45,136 bases of DNA from an uncultured Oxalobacteraceae bacterium (GTDB lineage Bacteria; Pseudomonadota; Gammaproteobacteria; Burkholderiales; Burkholderiaceae), in assembly GCA_946480015.1 (NCBI GenBank), contig CAMLIL010000043.1, positions 1 through 45,136 on the forward strand. Direction: 5' to 3'. The notes beneath the pieces were generated by a model, which was given only the letters and a program-made list of their open reading frames with translations, was not told the origin of the DNA and ran no database searches. A program made the translations under genes and the position numbers. Shown one piece after another: positions 10,207-21,656 of the stretch; position 1 is the first letter of the stretch, and each line of letters opens with the position of its first letter.

Positions 10207-10986
10207 ATGCCACTCACCGTCATCACCCACACCGGACCGCATACCGTCGATATCGCCCCGACCGTGGCGCGTCCGGTACGCGCCAGCGCACGCGATTTGG
10301 GCGCCGCCAGCCTGCTGCCGGTCCACCGGCACGGCTGGGGACAGGTCACCTACGCCTCCAGCGGCGTGCTGCAGGTCAAGGCGCACGGCAGCACCTGGAT
10401 CGTGCCGCCCCAGCGCGCCATCTGGATCGCCCCGGGGATCGACCATGAAATCGTGGTGCTGGAAGACGCCCGCCTGCGCGGCCTGTACGTGCACGCGCAG
10501 CGCTCGCCGTTTCCCGGCGCCGACTGCCGCACCCTGGAAGTATCGACCTTGCTGCGCGAACTGATCGCCGCGCTCGGGCAAGCCGTTCCCGGTCCGCGCG
10601 AAAGCCTGCTGGCCGAACTGATCCTGGACGAGGTGGCCGGCGCCGCCACCCGGCCGATCCGCGTGCCGCTACCCGCCGACAAACGGCTGGCGGCACTGTG
10701 CGACGCCGTGCTGGCCGCGCCCGGCTCAAGCCTGACCCTGCGCGACTGGGCGGCCCGGGTCGGCGCCTCCGAACGCACCCTGGCGCGGCTGTTCGAGCGC
10801 GAACTGGGCCTGACCTTTGGCCAGTGGCGCCAGCAGGCCCGGCTGGCCCATGCCGCCCCGCTGATCGCGCGCGGCATGCCGCTGTCCCAGGTGGCCGATG
10901 CGCTCGGCTACGCCAGCCAGTCGGCGTTTTCGGCCATGTTCCGCAAGACCTTCGGCAGCTCACCCTCGGCGTTCTTCACCCGATAA
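10207..10986 (+). CDS. AraC-family transcriptional regulator with N-terminal cupin
   Basis: 259 residues. The N-terminal cupin-like sensor (about 30-115) contains LPVHRHGWGQVTYASSG and PPQRAIWIAPGIDHEI. The C-terminal AraC DNA-binding domain (about 160-255) has two helix-turn-helix units, LRDWAARVGASERTLARLF and then the diagnostic LSQVADALGYASQSAFSAMFRKTFG. It is divergent from the MFS transporter gene, so it probably controls that gene and itself; this is inferred from position. The ligand is unknown. Confidence 0.9.
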   Translation: MPLTVITHTGPHTVDIAPTVARPVRASARDLGAASLLPVHRHGWGQVTYASSGVLQVKAHGSTWIVPPQRAIWIAPGIDHEIVVLEDARLRGLYVHAQRSPFPGADCRTLEVSTLLRELIAALGQAVPGPRESLLAELILDEVAGAATRPIRVPLPADKRLAALCDAVLAAPGSSLTLRDWAARVGASERTLARLFERELGLTFGQWRQQARLAHAAPLIARGMPLSQVADALGYASQSAFSAMFRKTFGSSPSAFFTR

Positions 10987-10989
10987 CAG

Positions 10990-11018
10990 TTGTTGTTTTT
11001 GAATATACAAAATATACT
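10990..11018 (+). promoter_or_regulatory. Sigma70-type promoter of the kinase-like gene
   Basis: -35 TTGTTG (10990-10995), 17-bp spacer, -10 TATACT (11013-11018), starting 3 bp after the AraC-family gene stop. The A+T-rich spacer stands out from its surroundings. Transcription would begin near 11025, about 45 bp before the ATG at 11070. Confidence 0.5.
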
Positions 11019-11069
11019 CGCGTCGCACGCGGCGGCCTGTTCTGGCTGCTTTTCGAACCTGCCTCCGAC

Positions 11070-13010
11070 ATGACCCAACAATTACACCAGCAAGCCAACG
11101 CCCTCCTCTATCAGGCGCTCGAACAGCCCGCGTCCGAACGCCGCGCTTTCCTGGCCCAGGCCTGTGGCGGGCGCAATGATCTGCTCGCGCTCGTCAATAC
11201 GATGCTGTCGCATATCGACCAGCTCGACGCCTTCCTGGAGCAGCCGCTGGCCATGCCCAACGCGCCGGCCGAAGCGCAAGCCGGGCCGCAGCCGGAAGCG
11301 GGCGACCTGGTGGGCGGCTGGCGCGTGGTGCGCGAGCTCGAACGCGGCAAGCTGGGCGCGATCCTGCTGGTCGAACGCGGCGCCGGCGACAGAGGCCAGA
11401 TCGCCGCGCTCAAGATCGTCGACGACGACGCCCTCACCCTTGAAGAACTGGCGCTGTTCCATCACCAGCGCCAGCTGCTTGCCTCGCTCACCCATCCGCA
11501 CGTGGCGCGCCTGATCGATAGCGGCAGCCTGCCCGACGGCCGGCCGTTTTTCGTGCTCGAGTACAGCGACGGCATTCCGCTCGACGAGTTCTGCAACGAA
11601 GCCAGGCTGCGCCCGCGCGAACGCGTGCGCCTGTTCATCCAGGTATGCCAGGCGGTGCACCATGCGCACCAGCGCCTGGTGGTGCACCGCCATCTGCACC
11701 CGTCCAACATCCTGGTCGACCAGCGCGGCGCGCTCAAGGTCGCCGACTTCGGCATCGCCAGCCTGTTCGATCCCGATCACAGCGGGGACGCGGCCATCAG
11801 CGCCGATATCCGTGGCCTCGGCATGGTCCTGCGCGATGTCGTGCCGACCCTGGATGGCGACCTGGAAGCCATCGCCGACCGCGCCTGCGACTTCGATCCC
11901 GGCCAGCGCTACGCCTCCGCCGACGAACTGGCGCGCGACCTGCAGCACTTTCTCGATCATCGTCCGACCATGGCGCGTCCCGGTTCGGCGATCGGGCGCG
12001 GCGCGAAGTGGATGCGCCGCCACCGGCTGGCCAGCGCGGCGGCCTTGATTGCGCTCGTTCCGGTGCTGGGCTGCGCCGCCATCGGCGCGTACGCGGTCGG
12101 CACCGACCGCCAGCTGCAGCAGCGCATCGGGGCCCAGTTCGACAGGCTGCGCGCAACGCGCGCCAAGGTTGCCGCGCCCGCTGTGGCGCAACCCGCGACG
12201 GTGGCCGAGGAGACTGCCGCCGATATCTTCCAGCGCGGCGGGAAGCAGCGCATGGCGGGCGATCAGGCGGCAGCCGTGGTTAGTGCCGACAAGCTGCTGG
12301 CGCTGACCGCCAAGGGACCGGTTGGCCCGCATTCCGACGCGCTGCACTTCAAGGCGCAGGTGCTGATGGAGCAGGGGCAAGTTGATCAGGCACTGGAGCT
12401 GCTGCGCCAGGCCCTGGCGATGCGCGAGCGGCTGGGGCATGCCAGCGCCATTGCGGAAACGCACCGGACCATGGCGCAAGCCTTGTCGCAACGCGGCGAC
12501 CATGCGGACGCGGATGCCGAATTCACGCTGGCGCGGGCGGGCTACGCAGCGCTTCCGAAGGCTGAGTATCGCGAGGTGATTGCCGACATCGACCTGGCGC
12601 GGGCATATAACCAGTTACTGCGCAAGCACGGCAAGAGCGCAGGCCAGACCGTACGCGCGCTGCTGGCCTCGCTGGGCGAGAAGGATAGCGATGCGCTCAA
12701 GGCGCGGGCGACGCTGCTGGAAGCGCTGATTCAGCCGGGTGGAACGGCGGCAATGGCGTATGCCGCCGCCCGGAAGGCCCTGCCGGCGATCGTCAAGGAG
12801 ACCCCGGAGCTGGCGGCGCGGCGCGACGCTGCGCTGGCCTGGCGCCACACCGGTGAAATCGGATTACGTGCGGGGCAGAAGGTGTCGGCTTGCGGGTATC
12901 TGGAATTGGCCGAGAAGCGCTACGCGGAGCTCGATGCCGCGCAGCGCTTGAATGCGCTCGACAAGAAGGCGCGCGAGGAGCTGAAGGCGCTGCGCGCCGA
13001 TTGTCAATAA
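11070..13010 (+). CDS. Membrane-anchored Ser/Thr pseudokinase with TPR-like C-terminus
   Basis: 646 residues. After a helical N-terminus (1-75) comes a kinase-like domain (about 85-300), a membrane helix near 320-342, and a C-terminal alpha-helical TPR-like region (about 380-640). The VAIK lysine is present (LKI, Lys115) and so is DFG (ADFGIAS, Asp226). The catalytic HRD motif reads HRHLHPSN, so the proton-accepting aspartate is His208 and the following K is also His. The glycine loop is degenerate (ERGKLG), and the segment after DFG is short with no recognisable APE. It is therefore probably catalytically dead, acting as a scaffold or sensor (inference). The ATG at 11070 is chosen because it follows the promoter; the frame stays open further upstream inside the AraC-family gene. 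It ends 7 bp from the convergent clpB. Confidence 0.8.
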   Translation: MTQQLHQQANALLYQALEQPASERRAFLAQACGGRNDLLALVNTMLSHIDQLDAFLEQPLAMPNAPAEAQAGPQPEAGDLVGGWRVVRELERGKLGAILLVERGAGDRGQIAALKIVDDDALTLEELALFHHQRQLLASLTHPHVARLIDSGSLPDGRPFFVLEYSDGIPLDEFCNEARLRPRERVRLFIQVCQAVHHAHQRLVVHRHLHPSNILVDQRGALKVADFGIASLFDPDHSGDAAISADIRGLGMVLRDVVPTLDGDLEAIADRACDFDPGQRYASADELARDLQHFLDHRPTMARPGSAIGRGAKWMRRHRLASAAALIALVPVLGCAAIGAYAVGTDRQLQQRIGAQFDRLRATRAKVAAPAVAQPATVAEETAADIFQRGGKQRMAGDQAAAVVSADKLLALTAKGPVGPHSDALHFKAQVLMEQGQVDQALELLRQALAMRERLGHASAIAETHRTMAQALSQRGDHADADAEFTLARAGYAALPKAEYREVIADIDLARAYNQLLRKHGKSAGQTVRALLASLGEKDSDALKARATLLEALIQPGGTAAMAYAAARKALPAIVKETPELAARRDAALAWRHTGEIGLRAGQKVSACGYLELAEKRYAELDAAQRLNALDKKAREELKALRADCQ

Positions 13011-13017
13011 CGACAGA

Positions 13018-15633
<2,616 letters not shown>

Positions 15634-15669
15634 GGTAAGGCTCCCCGGTGGATTTCTAACTTGATTGCA

Positions 15670-15698
15670 AGATTGGGTATGGGAGCCGCGTTTTCAAG
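15670..15698 (-). promoter_or_regulatory. Sigma32 (RpoH)-like heat-shock promoter of clpB
   Basis: On the minus strand: CTTGAAA (15698-15692), a 14-base spacer, then CCCAATCT (15677-15670). The consensus is CTTGAAA, 13-15 bases, CCCCATnT, so one fixed base differs. The predicted start near 15663 leaves a leader of about 30 nt. It would uncouple clpB from moaE under heat stress. Confidence 0.55.
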
Positions 15699-15707
15699 AC
15701 GCCAAGA

Positions 15708-16169
15708 TTAGGTGCGCTGGTCCCATTTTTTTAGTGCAACGTCGTCGGTCACGCGGGCATCGACCCAGCGTGCGCCCTCGGGCGTCTGTTCCTTTTTCCA
15801 GAACGGCGCCTCGGTTTTCAGGTAATCAATAATGAATTCACAAGCCGCGAAGGCTTCGCCGCGGTGGGCGCTGCTCACCGCCACCAGCACGATCTGCTCC
15901 ATCGGCTTGAGCGGGCCAACCCGATGGACCACCCGCGCCTGGTACAAGGGCCAGCGCGCCTTGGCCTGTTCGACGATGCCGGCCAGCGCGCGCTCGGTCA
16001 TGCCGGGATAGTGTTCCAGTTCCATCTCGGCCACGCTGGCGCCTTCGTTCATGTCGCGCACGGTGCCCACGAAGGTGACGATGGCGCCCACGCGCGCATC
16101 GTCCTGGCGCAGCGAAGCGACTTCGGCGGACAGGTCGAAATCGTCCTGCTGAACGCGCACGGCGCTCAT
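15708..16169 (-). CDS. moaE: Molybdopterin synthase catalytic subunit MoaE
   Basis: Large subunit of molybdopterin synthase, which adds sulfur carried by MoaD to precursor Z in molybdenum cofactor synthesis. The 153 residues are typical. Visible motifs are GAIVTFVGTVRD, LELEHYPGMT-like MELEHYPGMTERAL, VVHRVGPLKPMEQIVLVAV, SAHRGEAFAACEFIIDYLK with catalytic-region residues, and PFWKKEQTPEGARWVDA. The ATG overlaps the stop of the DUF349 gene by four bases, suggesting translational coupling. MoaD and other moa genes are not in the window. Confidence 0.96.
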   Translation of the reverse strand: MSAVRVQQDDFDLSAEVASLRQDDARVGAIVTFVGTVRDMNEGASVAEMELEHYPGMTERALAGIVEQAKARWPLYQARVVHRVGPLKPMEQIVLVAVSSAHRGEAFAACEFIIDYLKTEAPFWKKEQTPEGARWVDARVTDDVALKKWDQRT

Positions 16170-18691
16170 TTGCCGTCCCGCGCCAGCCGGGTGAACAGCT
16201 GTTCGATGCGGGTGGCGGTACGGTCGTCGACCAGCGCCGGCGTGGCGATCAGTTCGACGAAACGGGCTGACTGCGCGCCCTGCTTCTGGCCCGACTTGAG
16301 CGAGGACTGCAGCGACTCGACCTGCAGGCGCAGGCGCTCGCGCGCGAACTCGCTGCCGCTGTCGATGCCGGCCGCAATTTCCAGGCGCAGCACGTCCTGC
16401 ATCAGTGCGGCGCGGTTACGCTCCAGCAGTGCGGCGTAGGCCGCGCGGTCGCCGGCGAGCGCCTTGAGCGCAGCGTCGAAGCGCTTGCGCAAGGCAGTCT
16501 CGTACTCGGCCGACAGCGCCGGCAAGGCCGCCCAGCGCGCCTCCCAGTCGGCATCAAGCGGCGCCGCGGGCGCGGCGACTGCCGCTTCGAGCTCCCGGCA
16601 CAGGCGCAGCTTGTCGCGCAGTGCGCTGGCCTGGGCCAGTCCGGCCTGGCGGCGCGCCGCGTCGATACGCTGCTGCACCGCCGCCTGCGCCGCGTGATAG
16701 CGCTTTTCCAGCTTGCCTTCGGCCGCGCGCGGGACCGGGCCCGCCGCATGCCATTCGGCCGCGGCCTCGCGCAGCAGTGCCGTGCCATTGCCGGCCTCGC
16801 CGGCGGCGGCCTGCTCCAGACGCGCGCAGATCGCTTCCTTGACCGTCTGGTGGGTCCGCCGTTCGGCATCGGCCGCGTGCGCGCTTTCCTTGCGGGCGGC
16901 GAAAATGGCGTCGCAGGCGGCGCGGAATTTCTGCCACAGGGCCTGCTCGGCCTTGCGTTCAAGCGGCAGCGCGCGCGCATGCTGCTGCCAGCTTTGCTGG
17001 ATCGCGCGCACGGTGTCGAGGGTGTGGCGGTCGTGCGGATTGAGCGCGGCGACCTGCGCGATCAGCGCTTCGCGGGTGCCCACCTCGCCTTTGCGCTGCT
17101 GCTCCAGCGGCCCTTGCAGGGTGTTGAGGACGTCGGTGAACTGCTGGTCGAGGCGCTTTTTTTCCTTGCGGTCGATCGCGCCCAGGTGGCTCCAGGCCAG
17201 CCGCAGACGCTGCACCGTGGCCGCCATGTGCTTCCAGTCGAGCGCTTCGCCGCTGGCCAGGCGCGCGGCTTCCTGCTGCGCTTCGCCGATCAGCGCCTGC
17301 GCCTTGGCCGCGTTGGTGTGGCGTTCGTCGGCCAGGTGCTTGAAATGCGCCGCCGCCGGCGCGTAGGCCGCCGTGCAGGCCGCGTCGAAGCGCTCCCACA
17401 GGTGCTTGGGCGCCGAGCCGGACAGCGTGTCGAGCGCCTTCCAGCGGTCGCGCATGCTGCCGACTTTCTTGGCCAGCTCGCTCATCGCCATCTTTTGCGT
17501 GCCGAGCTGTTCGACGGCCTTGATCAATTCTTCGCGCGAGACATTGCCGCCCCAGCGCGCCCAGTCCGACAGGCGTTTGAGCTCGGCACGCGCATGCGCC
17601 AGCCGCTCCGACATGGCCGCGGTCAGGCGCCCGCCTTTGGCATCCTTGAGCGTCTTGTCGTGTTCGGCCGCCGTGCCAAGCGAGCCTTGCTGCAGGGCCG
17701 CCTCCATCGCTTCAAGCGCGTCGACGATGTGCTGGTCCGGCGGCGCCGCCTTGCGCGGCTCGCGGGGTTCGCGCGGCTCGCGTGGGGGCGGCGGCGGCAC
17801 GCGCGTGAGCAATTCCTCGAAGCGGCGCTGCAGGTCGGCGGCAGCCGTGGCCGGCGCGGCGGGCAGCAGTTGCCAGGCGCGCTTGAGCTGCTCGGTGTTG
17901 AAGGTGGGCGGATTGGTGGCGTTCCACTCCGCCAGCGCGGTCTCGCGCGCGGCGATGGCCGCGTGGGCCTGCTCGATGGCGGCGATCGACGCCGTCAGGC
18001 GCGCGTGCTCGGTGGAGAATTCGTTGGTCAGGCTGCGCGGCAGGCTGGCGTGTTCGGGCGCGGCCAGGGCGGCGTCCTGCTCCCGGCCGATCAAGGTGAG
18101 CTGCTCGGCCAGCGCGGTCCCGGACAAGCCGGCGTGTTCCAGCTGGCGCAAGGCGTTCAGGCGGTCGATCATGGCGCGCTGCAGCGTCACCTGGGCTTCC
18201 AGCCGCTCTGCCAGCCGTTGGCGCACGGCGGCGAAACGCTCGTCCAGTTCGGGCGCCTTGATGACCGTCCATTTGCGGTCCAGGTCGGCAACTTGATTGG
18301 GGGTGAGTTTTTCCTCGACGGCCAGCGTTTCGGCTTGCGCGATGCAGGCCTCGCCGCGTACCAGTTCAGCCTCGTGATGACGCCAGGCATCCAGGCGCGC
18401 CTGCAACAGCTTGGCCACGCGCCGGTCGGCATTGCGGATGCCCGCGTGCACGCGTTCGAGCGCGGTGGGGGTGTGGATCAGCTCAGCGGCGGCAAGGCGC
18501 AGATCGGAAAACTCGCATTGCAGGATGAAGTCGGCAGCGGCCTGCTCGTCTCCGCCCAGCTGTGCGAGCTTTTCAGCCTGCTGCGCGCGGGCGGGAGAAG
18601 CCTGCGCCGCGGGCTCGCCGGCCTGCTGGGCAGGCTCGCCTGCCTCGCCAGAGGGCGTGTCGCCCGGACGCTTGAAAAGGAATTCGAACAT
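16166..18691 (-). CDS. DUF349 domain-containing protein
   Basis: 841-residue, largely alpha-helical cytoplasmic protein rich in Ala, Glu, Arg and Leu. Repeated helical units carry a W near a conserved position (for example ARWGGNVSREELIKAVEQL, RDRWKALDTLSG, LRLAWSHLGAIDRKEKKRLDQQF, QQSWQQHARALPLERKAEQALW), the pattern of tandem DUF349 repeats. A Pro-Arg-Glu stretch near residue 300 is probably a linker. Function of the family is unclear. It overlaps moaE by four bases, so the two are probably co-transcribed. The ATG at 18691 lacks a strong ribosome binding site. Confidence 0.82.
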   Translation of the reverse strand: MFEFLFKRPGDTPSGEAGEPAQQAGEPAAQASPARAQQAEKLAQLGGDEQAAADFILQCEFSDLRLAAAELIHTPTALERVHAGIRNADRRVAKLLQARLDAWRHHEAELVRGEACIAQAETLAVEEKLTPNQVADLDRKWTVIKAPELDERFAAVRQRLAERLEAQVTLQRAMIDRLNALRQLEHAGLSGTALAEQLTLIGREQDAALAAPEHASLPRSLTNEFSTEHARLTASIAAIEQAHAAIAARETALAEWNATNPPTFNTEQLKRAWQLLPAAPATAAADLQRRFEELLTRVPPPPPREPREPREPRKAAPPDQHIVDALEAMEAALQQGSLGTAAEHDKTLKDAKGGRLTAAMSERLAHARAELKRLSDWARWGGNVSREELIKAVEQLGTQKMAMSELAKKVGSMRDRWKALDTLSGSAPKHLWERFDAACTAAYAPAAAHFKHLADERHTNAAKAQALIGEAQQEAARLASGEALDWKHMAATVQRLRLAWSHLGAIDRKEKKRLDQQFTDVLNTLQGPLEQQRKGEVGTREALIAQVAALNPHDRHTLDTVRAIQQSWQQHARALPLERKAEQALWQKFRAACDAIFAARKESAHAADAERRTHQTVKEAICARLEQAAAGEAGNGTALLREAAAEWHAAGPVPRAAEGKLEKRYHAAQAAVQQRIDAARRQAGLAQASALRDKLRLCRELEAAVAAPAAPLDADWEARWAALPALSAEYETALRKRFDAALKALAGDRAAYAALLERNRAALMQDVLRLEIAAGIDSGSEFARERLRLQVESLQSSLKSGQKQGAQSARFVELIATPALVDDRTATRIEQLFTRLARDGK

Positions 18692-18784
18692 GACGTGAGA
18701 CTAACCATTCAAAACCGTCATCATAACAAGAACGGCTTATGGCGTCGCAGCCGTCATGCCCGCGTGCGGCCACTCCAGCACATA

Positions 18785-19393
18785 TCAGTGGTCGATATGC
18801 TCGGCGGCGCCGTGTTCCACCATCAGTGGATCGGGCTCGCCGGCGGGGCGATGGCGGGCCGGAGCGGCAGGCTGGCGCACCTGTTTGCGATCCTGCACGT
18901 AGGCATCATGCGCCAGCATCTTGTTGGCGATTGAAAACCAGGTTTCGCCGGAAATGACGGCGCGGGCGACCGGGAACAAATCCTGTTCCTCGCGTTCGAG
19001 CCGCTTGAGGCTGGCCGCGCAGAAAGTGTCGATGGCGCTGCAGAACTGCGCCACGCTGGTATGGGTATCGAGCGCGACGCTGCCCATGCGGGCGGCGGCA
19101 GTGCCGAGCGCGTCGGCCGCCGTGCGCGCCAGCTCGTCCAGGTCGCGCAACAGCGCGTTGGCCTGGTCGGTGGCACTGCGCACGGCCGGAATCAGAAACA
19201 TGTCGATCTTGCGCCAGTGATGGCTGTCGTACAGGCGCCGGACGGCGTCGACCGCGTAGCCGATCTGGTGCGGCGTCAGTACCGCCTGATCGATCCAGTT
19301 TGCGTGGAGAAGTTTTTGTAGCGACTGCAAACTCTTGCGAACGTTCGCTTGTTCGACGGACAGTGCTACTAAAGTATAGGTCGCCGTTAACAT
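18785..19393 (-). CDS. Hemerythrin-like (HHE) domain protein
   Basis: 202 residues, mostly helical. The block LKRLEREEQDLFPVARAVISG matches the third-helix region of bacterial HHE/hemerythrin-like domains (RxxxEExxLFP), and HHWRKIDMFLIPAVR may be an earlier helix. The full His/Glu set for a di-iron site is not evident, so metal binding is uncertain. A GGAG motif sits just before the ATG at 19393. The C-terminal 25 residues are low-complexity and end in several His. It is divergent from the diguanylate cyclase gene. Confidence 0.55.
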   Translation of the reverse strand: MLTATYTLVALSVEQANVRKSLQSLQKLLHANWIDQAVLTPHQIGYAVDAVRRLYDSHHWRKIDMFLIPAVRSATDQANALLRDLDELARTAADALGTAAARMGSVALDTHTSVAQFCSAIDTFCAASLKRLEREEQDLFPVARAVISGETWFSIANKMLAHDAYVQDRKQVRQPAAPARHRPAGEPDPLMVEHGAAEHIDH

Positions 19394-19772
19394 TCGTTCT
19401 CCTCAGATTGTGCCCCCAATGCGCAGCCCCGGACGAGTGAAACAATCCCTGGCGTGGCGGAGGTCGTGATGTATTGGAACGGGTCTGAAGTCGTTCTCTC
19501 TGGAACGTTTTCGTCAGCCCGAGGTATTGAGTGTAAAGAGCGCCGACAGGGTCGGTTTGATATTTCGCAAAGTGATGGGCCTGCATCGTGTATTTGCGTC
19601 ATTGTTGTGAGAATTCACAAGGCAAAGTGACGCGATATTACAACGATGCTGGACCCGGTTTCGCCGCGTCACACCGGTACGTCTCGATTATTTTTCACCG
19701 CGCCAATCAATTCCCTTCAAACACGCGCACAATAACACTTGTCCAAAGGAATTAGATATCACCAGGAGGCAA
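19394..19772. other. Divergent intergenic region, hemerythrin-like gene / diguanylate cyclase gene
   Basis: About 380 bp with promoters expected in both directions, though I could not place either with confidence. The only clear symmetric site is TTGTGA-GAAT-TCACAA at 19605-19620. No small gene or terminator is seen. Confidence 0.45.
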
Positions 19773-21605
19773 GTGATCACCGCACCCACCACGCTGCAAC
19801 GGTTGGCCCGGCGCTGGTTCCGCGTCCTGTTGCTCCCAGCGTTTGCGCTGTCGCTGCTGGCCGCGATGTGGCTGGCGGTATCGCATCAGCTCGATGTCGA
19901 GCGCCACAGCGCGCGCCGCGAAGCCACCGACGCCAGCCAGGCGCTGGCGCGGGTGCTGTCCGAACACGTCAGCCACATCCTGCGCCAGACCGATCACGCC
20001 ACCCAGTTGTTCAAACTGAAGTACGAAGAGACTGGCGGCGCCTTGCGCCTGCCCGAATTTTCCCGTCGCAACGGTCTGCTCGACAGCGTACTGCCTGCCG
20101 CGCTGGATCTGCCGATGGCCCTGTACGACCGCCGTGGCATGCTGCGCGACAGTGCCAACGGCAACGTCCCTGCCGAGGTCGCCGAACTGGCCTTTTTCAA
20201 GGGCCTGGCCGGCGATCCGATCGACGTGGCGCTGTTCTCCACGCCGGAGGCCGATGCGCGCACGCACAAATGGCACATCCAGGTCGCGCGCCGCCTCGAC
20301 GACGCCCACGGCAAGTTCGACGGCGTCATCGTGATCATGATCGATCCCATGCTGTTCGTGGACGATTACGACCGCCTCAATCTGGCCGACCAGGATGCGC
20401 TGGCCCTGCTCACGCCCGACGGCGCTCTGTCGGTGGGCCGGATCGGCGACCAGCTCTTCATCGAAGCGCACCAGCGCTTCGACCCGGCGCAGGGCGCCGA
20501 CAGCGCCCCCGGCGAGATGGCGGCCGCGCCGCCGCTGGACGCGCTCGCGCGGGTGTACGGCGCCAGCGAGATGCCGCGCTTCGGCTTGAGCGCCGTGGTC
20601 GGCGTCACCGAGCACGCCGCCCTGCTGCGCTACCAGCGCCAGCGCGTCACCTATATATATGTGGCGAGCGCCGCCACACTGCTGATCGGGCTGGTGGTGG
20701 CGCTGCTGATGCGCCAGAGCGGCCAGCTGCGCGCATCGGAAGCGCGCCTGCGCACCATCGCCGACACCATGCCGGCCATGGTGGCCTATGTCGACGCGCA
20801 CCAGATCTACCGCTTCCACAACCTGGCCTACGGCCGCGAATTCGGGCGTACCGGCATGGCGGCGCCGGGGCGCACCATCCGCGACACCATGGGCGAGCAG
20901 CGCTACCGCTTCCTGCTGCCCTACATCGAACGCGCGCTGGCCGGCGAAACCCTGATCTTCGAGGAACAAAACCAGCAGGACGGCGCCGAGCGCACCCAGG
21001 AAGTGACGTATATTCCGCAGCTGGGCGAGAACGGCGAAAGCGTGGCCGGCTTTCATATCATGCGCCAGGACATCACGTCCCAGCAGCGCGAAAAAAAGCG
21101 CCTGCTCAAGCTGGCCCAGGTCGACAACTTGACCGGCCTGACCAACCGAGCCGGCTTCCTGTCGAAACTCGACAGCGCCATGCGCGAGGCGGCCACGCGC
21201 GACCGGCTGATGGCGCTGATGTACATGGATCTCGACCGCTTCAAACCGGTCAACGACACCCATGGCCACGCGGTGGGCGACAAGCTGCTCAAGGCCGTCG
21301 CCGGACGGCTGACCCATGCGCTGCGCGGCACCGACATGGTGGCGCGCCTGGGCGGTGACGAATTCACCATCATCATGGAAGGCATCGGACGCGAAGACGA
21401 CGCCACGGCGGCGGCCACCAAGATCGTGCACGCCATGCGCGAACCGTTCGACCTCGATGGCGTCACGGTGTCGGTCTCGGCCAGCATCGGCCTGACCTTC
21501 TACAAGGACGGCCCGCACGATCCGGACGCGCTGCTCAAGCAGGCCGACATGCTGCTGTACCGGGCCAAACGGGCCGGGCGCGACACCTGCCGCGCCGCCG
21601 CCTGA
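19773..21605 (+). CDS. Membrane diguanylate cyclase (periplasmic sensor, PAS, GGDEF)
   Basis: Makes c-di-GMP from two GTP. The 610 residues show a membrane helix at 17-40, a periplasmic sensor region of about 250 residues (probably dCACHE-like), a second membrane helix near 290-312 (TYIYVASAATLLIGLVVALL), a PAS domain (about 325-440) and a GGDEF domain (about 450-608). The active-site GGDEF is intact at 527-531. An inhibitory I-site RGTD lies at 518-521, five residues upstream, so product feedback is expected. The start is GTG at 19773 with AGGAGG three bases upstream, close but strong. It is monocistronic as far as can be seen. Confidence 0.92.
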   Translation: MITAPTTLQRLARRWFRVLLLPAFALSLLAAMWLAVSHQLDVERHSARREATDASQALARVLSEHVSHILRQTDHATQLFKLKYEETGGALRLPEFSRRNGLLDSVLPAALDLPMALYDRRGMLRDSANGNVPAEVAELAFFKGLAGDPIDVALFSTPEADARTHKWHIQVARRLDDAHGKFDGVIVIMIDPMLFVDDYDRLNLADQDALALLTPDGALSVGRIGDQLFIEAHQRFDPAQGADSAPGEMAAAPPLDALARVYGASEMPRFGLSAVVGVTEHAALLRYQRQRVTYIYVASAATLLIGLVVALLMRQSGQLRASEARLRTIADTMPAMVAYVDAHQIYRFHNLAYGREFGRTGMAAPGRTIRDTMGEQRYRFLLPYIERALAGETLIFEEQNQQDGAERTQEVTYIPQLGENGESVAGFHIMRQDITSQQREKKRLLKLAQVDNLTGLTNRAGFLSKLDSAMREAATRDRLMALMYMDLDRFKPVNDTHGHAVGDKLLKAVAGRLTHALRGTDMVARLGGDEFTIIMEGIGREDDATAAATKIVHAMREPFDLDGVTVSVSASIGLTFYKDGPHDPDALLKQADMLLYRAKRAGRDTCRAAA

Positions 21606-21656
21606 CCCCGCCAGATACGCTATAGTATGCGATTGCATGCTTGAAGCGCGAATCCG

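Noticed and set aside
10698..11069. N-terminal extension of the pseudokinase overlapping the AraC-family gene
   Set aside because: The translated extension is Arg/Pro-rich shadow sequence of the AraC gene; the promoter and the ATG at 11070 give a better start.
15679..15698. Alternative heat-shock -10 (CCCAT at 15683-15679) for clpB
   Set aside because: The spacer would be only 8 bases; the CCCAATCT placement at 14 bases fits better.
19605..19620. TTGTGA-GAAT-TCACAA as a CRP/FNR-type site
   Set aside because: The spacing between half-sites is 4 rather than 6 bases and no promoter could be placed beside it; mentioned only as a symmetric site.
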